Assembly: GCA_949290445.1 (NCBI GenBank) | Contig: CASERW010000006.1 | Span: 1-56,939, forward strand | DNA length: 56,939 bases | Direction: 5' to 3' | DNA from: Aeriscardovia aeriphila | GTDB lineage: Bacteria > Actinomycetota > Actinomycetes > Actinomycetales > Bifidobacteriaceae | In this document: positions 54,412 through 56,939 of the stretch, piece by piece | Numbering within the stretch: position 1 is the stretch's first letter | Layout: each line of letters opens with the position of its first letter | Program-made: the position numbers and the translations under genes | The notes under the pieces: generated by a model | What the model was told of the DNA's origin: nothing | Seen by the model: the letters and a program-made list of their open reading frames with translations, nothing else | Database searches by the model: none

Positions 54412-55749
54412 ATGAGCGCGATCATCGAGAGAGACTACTACCTCAACCAGCTCATCGCGAGGAAAAACAATGGCCTCATCAAGGTAATTACTGGTATTCG
54501 TCGTTGCGGCAAATCGTTCCTGCTACGCACCCTTTTCAAACAGCACCTTCTTGATGCCGGCGTGCGCGCGGACCACATCATTGAAATGTCCTTCGACTTG
54601 TTCGAAAATATCGACTATCGCGACCCTCGCTGCTTCTACCCCTGGGTGACCGAGCAGATCGGCGCTGCTGATGACAACAAGGGCAGCAATAGCAGCACCG
54701 GCGACGACAACAACGGCGATGCGAACAAGGACTCGAGCACCACCAGCGACACCTACTACATTCTTCTCGACGAGGTCCAGCTGCTCGGCGAGTTTGTTAG
54801 TGTTCTCAATGCTTTGGCAGATAAGAAGAACTGCGATGTTTACGTTACCGGCAGCAACGCGCGTTTTCTTTCGCGCGATATCGTCACGGAGTTTGGCGGG
54901 CGCGCGGATGAAATTCACATGTATCCGCTGAGCTTTGCAGAGTTTATGAGTGTGTATGACGGCCATTATTACGATGGCTGGAACGAATACATCACTTATG
55001 GCGGCATTCCTTTGGTCGTTCTTGCCCCGAGTACCGAGCAGAAGGCCGCTTTATTGCACAGTTTGTTGCAGGAGACGTACCTTCGTGACATCATCGAGCG
55101 CAATAAAGTTCGCAATTCCAGCGAGATTGACACTCTGCTGAACTTCCTCGCTTCGTCTATTGGAGCTTTGACGAACCCGCATAAGCTGGAGAACACATTT
55201 GCTTCGGTTCTTCATTCTTCGATTTCTTCCGCAACGATTAGCAAGTACATTTCCTACTTTGAGGACAGTTTTCTCATCGAGAAAGCTCAGCGCTATGACA
55301 TTAAGGGCAAGGCTTATATTGGCACACCGATGAAGTATTACTTCACTGATTTGGGTTTGCGCAATTCTCAGCTTAACTTCCGCCAGATGGAAGTGTCGCA
55401 TTTGATGGAGAATGCGGTGTACACGGAGCTGAAGAAGCGCGGCTATCAGGTTGATGTGGGTAATCTCACGGTTTCTGAGCGTTCGAACGATAACCGCCAG
55501 GTAAAGAAGCAGCTGGAAGTCGATTTTGTGTGCAATAAGGGTTCTCTTCGCTACTACATTCAGTCGGCCTACTTGATGGAAACGGCGGAAAAGCAGGAGC
55601 AGGAGTCTCGCTCGCTGCTCACTATTGACGACAATTTCCGAAAGATTATCATCACGTCGAATACTCCGCAGCCGCACTATAACGAGCATGGCATTCTCGT
55701 TATGAGCATCTACGACTTCCTCTTGCAACCGGAGGCAATGGACTTGTGA
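54412..55749 (+). CDS. AAA ATPase with DUF4143 domain
   Basis: A 445-residue protein of the archaeal-type ATPase/DUF4143 group. Walker A is VITGIRRCGKSFLLRTL near 24, Walker B YYILLDEVQLL near 117, sensor YVTGSNARFLSRDIVTEFGGR near 145 and the hallmark YPLSFAEFM near 175. The C-terminal domain has HLMENAVYTELKKRGYQVDV near 332, and the restriction-endonuclease-like LEVDFVC near 367. Between the Walker motifs is a hydrophilic insert of about 30 residues (DDNKGSNSSTGDDNNGDA), not usual for the family. AGGAG lies 5 bases before ATG 54412. Function is unknown; members are widespread, patchy, and suggested to be DNA- or defence-related. Confidence 0.87.
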   Translation: MSAIIERDYYLNQLIARKNNGLIKVITGIRRCGKSFLLRTLFKQHLLDAGVRADHIIEMSFDLFENIDYRDPRCFYPWVTEQIGAADDNKGSNSSTGDDNNGDANKDSSTTSDTYYILLDEVQLLGEFVSVLNALADKKNCDVYVTGSNARFLSRDIVTEFGGRADEIHMYPLSFAEFMSVYDGHYYDGWNEYITYGGIPLVVLAPSTEQKAALLHSLLQETYLRDIIERNKVRNSSEIDTLLNFLASSIGALTNPHKLENTFASVLHSSISSATISKYISYFEDSFLIEKAQRYDIKGKAYIGTPMKYYFTDLGLRNSQLNFRQMEVSHLMENAVYTELKKRGYQVDVGNLTVSERSNDNRQVKKQLEVDFVCNKGSLRYYIQSAYLMETAEKQEQESRSLLTIDDNFRKIIITSNTPQPHYNEHGILVMSIYDFLLQPEAMDL

Positions 55750-55761
55750 GGCGAGTACACG

Positions 55762-55800
55762 GAAAAACAAAAGCGCCCTGGTCTGCATTCCAGGGCGCTT
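55762..55800. terminator. Terminator after the AAA ATPase, probably bidirectional
   Basis: AAGCGCCCTGG (55771-55781) pairs with CCAGGGCGCTT (55790-55800). On the minus strand it is followed by TTGTTTTTC, on the plus strand by CCGTT only. Confidence 0.8.
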
Positions 55801-55863
55801 CCGTTCAATGAGGAGAGGAAGAAGAAAAATTCAATTATGGCCTCTAAGATTTCCTAAAAGGTC

Positions 55864-55894
55864 TCAGCTGTTGAGCTGATGGTTATATATAACC
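55864..55894. promoter_or_regulatory. Two adjacent perfect palindromes
   Basis: TCAGCT-gttg-AGCTGA (55864-55879) is followed one base later by GGTTATATATAACC (55881-55894), a perfect 14-bp palindrome. They lie in the gene-free 55801-56079, downstream of both the ATPase and gatD. Their place away from start codons makes a regulator site less obvious. Confidence 0.5.
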
Positions 55895-56079
55895 TCATGT
55901 TTCTTGGTTCAATCCTCAAATGCGCATCAAAAACTCTTCCTGTTTGCTGAAAGAAAACTGAAAACAGCGTTCTGCAAGCCTACAGGCCAGAACATTTACC
56001 GCTTCTCAAGAAGCCTGACAAGCTTGTGAGAAACTCTTCCCTAGGCCAACAGGCAAACACGAGCACGCTCCCAGCACGC

Positions 56080-56865
56080 TCACCTCGGGCGATGCTGTGC
56101 CACCTGCGAAGCCTTCAGAGCGCACTCATCCAGCCTGTTCAACTCCTCCTGCATCGCCTGATCCGCCAGATTAGTGAAGCTGCCGTAGCGATGCTCCACC
56201 GCTTTCATCACGAGAAAATCAGCAAGCTTCGGGTTCTTGGGCAGCACGGAACCATGCATATACGTGCCAATCACGTTGTTCTTCTGTGCACCCTCCGTCT
56301 CATCCTCAGCGTTGTTCCCCTCGCCTGAGGTAACATGGCCCAACGCTTTCGTCTGCCCATGCAAGAACGTCTGGCCAGAATGGTTTTCGTAGCCCACCAA
56401 CGTTCCGTAATCTGAGTTTGCTACAAGGTTGCCAATCAAGCGAGCAGTTTTCCCCAGCGTTTCAGCATCAAAAATGCCAATCCCAGGAATTTCATCGCCA
56501 TCAATAGTGCGGAAAAAGTTGCCAAAAAGCTGATACAGGCCGCAGATTACCAGCATCGGAACTCCCTCATCTGCCATCTGACGCAGCTGAGGAGCGCGAG
56601 CCATGAGATCATCCTGAATCTTCTTCTGGCCAGAATCCTGGCCACCACCGCCCAGAATGATATCCACATGCTCAGGCCAGGCATCCCCTTGGTTCACATA
56701 GTGCACAACTGGCTGGTAGCCATACAACCACAAACGCTTCGTCACCACCAGAACATTTCCCATATCCCCGTAAATATTCATATCGCGCGGATACAGTGAC
56801 ACAATATCGACAGCCGGACGAACCCTATCGTCAACAGCGTTGATACGATTCTCAGCCTCACTCAT
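56080..56865 (-). CDS. gatD: Lipid II isoglutaminyl synthase, glutaminase subunit GatD
   Basis: A 261-residue type-1 glutamine amidotransferase (CobB/CobQ-like) that releases ammonia from glutamine for MurT, which amidates D-Glu of lipid II. Early block VDIVSLYPRDMNIYGDMGNV, DIILGGGGQDSGQKKIQDDL near 68, nucleophile Cys108 in LVICGLYQLFG and catalytic His204 in GTYMHGSVLPKNP. The C-terminal about 40 residues are hydrophilic. Its ATG overlaps the murT stop (ATGA), the standard murT-gatD operon of Gram-positives. Amidated peptidoglycan precursor is needed for efficient cross-linking. Confidence 0.94.
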   Translation of the reverse strand: MSEAENRINAVDDRVRPAVDIVSLYPRDMNIYGDMGNVLVVTKRLWLYGYQPVVHYVNQGDAWPEHVDIILGGGGQDSGQKKIQDDLMARAPQLRQMADEGVPMLVICGLYQLFGNFFRTIDGDEIPGIGIFDAETLGKTARLIGNLVANSDYGTLVGYENHSGQTFLHGQTKALGHVTSGEGNNAEDETEGAQKNNVIGTYMHGSVLPKNPKLADFLVMKAVEHRYGSFTNLADQAMQEELNRLDECALKASQVAQHRPR

Positions 56866-56939
56866 GCGCGCACCCCCACATTCTCGATCGTGGCAATCTG
56901 GGAAAGTTCTTGGCGAAGAGCCAGCATCGCCGTATACGT
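56862..56939 (-). CDS. murT: Lipid II isoglutaminyl synthase MurT, C-terminal 25 residues
   Basis: The open minus-strand frame enters from the window edge and reads TYTAMLALRQELSQIA, then ends in VRA and TGA overlapping the gatD start. Position, overlap and the tYtAml.lR pattern fit the C-terminus of MurT (Mur-ligase-like domain followed by the GatD-binding DUF1727 domain). Everything else of the gene is outside. Confidence 0.8.
   Translation of the reverse strand, partial: TYTAMLALRQELSQIATIENVGVRA

Noticed and set aside
1..56939. tRNA, rRNA, CRISPR array or insertion sequence
   Set aside because: No cloverleaf with GGTTCGA-type T arm outside genes, no evenly spaced repeat-spacer array, and no transposase-like protein with terminal inverted repeats.

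Overview
The window looks like chromosome of a high-GC Gram-positive bacterium of the Bifidobacteriaceae type. Supporting signs are the zwf-opcA-pgl gene set (OpcA is essentially an actinobacterial/cyanobacterial protein), the murT-gatD pair for lipid II amidation, LPxTG pili built by a class C sortase, a fused OppD-OppF ATPase and compact gene-dense organisation. The genus cannot be fixed from the sequence alone. I see no prophage, insertion sequence, CRISPR array, rRNA or tRNA.

Layout. 1-2400: the end of an NmrA-like dehydrogenase and an amidohydrolase. 2500-7340: a MarR regulator with two palindromic operators, translationally coupled to a heterodimeric ABC exporter. 8280-9200: an L-2-hydroxyisocaproate/L-lactate-type dehydrogenase. 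9265-16800 (minus strand): a pilus operon of tip adhesin, backbone pilin and class C sortase, read from a promoter whose 17-bp spacer contains nine G. 17100-20700: two divergent MFS exporters. 20800-24550: a membrane-anchored lytic-transglycosylase-like protein and a P1B metal ATPase. 24700-26040: an HD-domain protein and a small membrane protein. 26300-31950: the oxidative pentose-phosphate genes zwf, opcA, pgl and, convergent, gnd. 32150-37840: kup with unusual tails, then metG-tatD. 37976-44584: an oligopeptide uptake system (lipoprotein, fused DF ATPase, C, B). 45060-47480: two poorly characterised genes converging on rsmI. 47790-51540: an ECF S-component-like gene behind a structured leader, a sirtuin, and a pair of FtsX-like permeases with no ATPase. 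51590-54190: two crcB fluoride channel genes and purA. 54400-56939: a DUF4143-type AAA ATPase, gatD and the end of murT.

The strongest unexplained signal is a dispersed 10-bp word, GAGATTATCA (reverse TGATAATCTC), found exactly at least 16 times, plus close variants. Chance predicts about 0.1 exact copies in a window of this size. Copies sit mostly just after stop codons and between genes. Several are paired as inverted repeats around a GCGC centre, and some lie inside coding sequence. This pattern resembles a DNA-uptake-type or other genome-wide address sequence and is not explained by any single gene here.

The second notable signal is the poly-G tract in the pilus promoter, which should make pilus expression phase-variable. 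The tip protein it controls carries a module resembling starch-binding CBM26.
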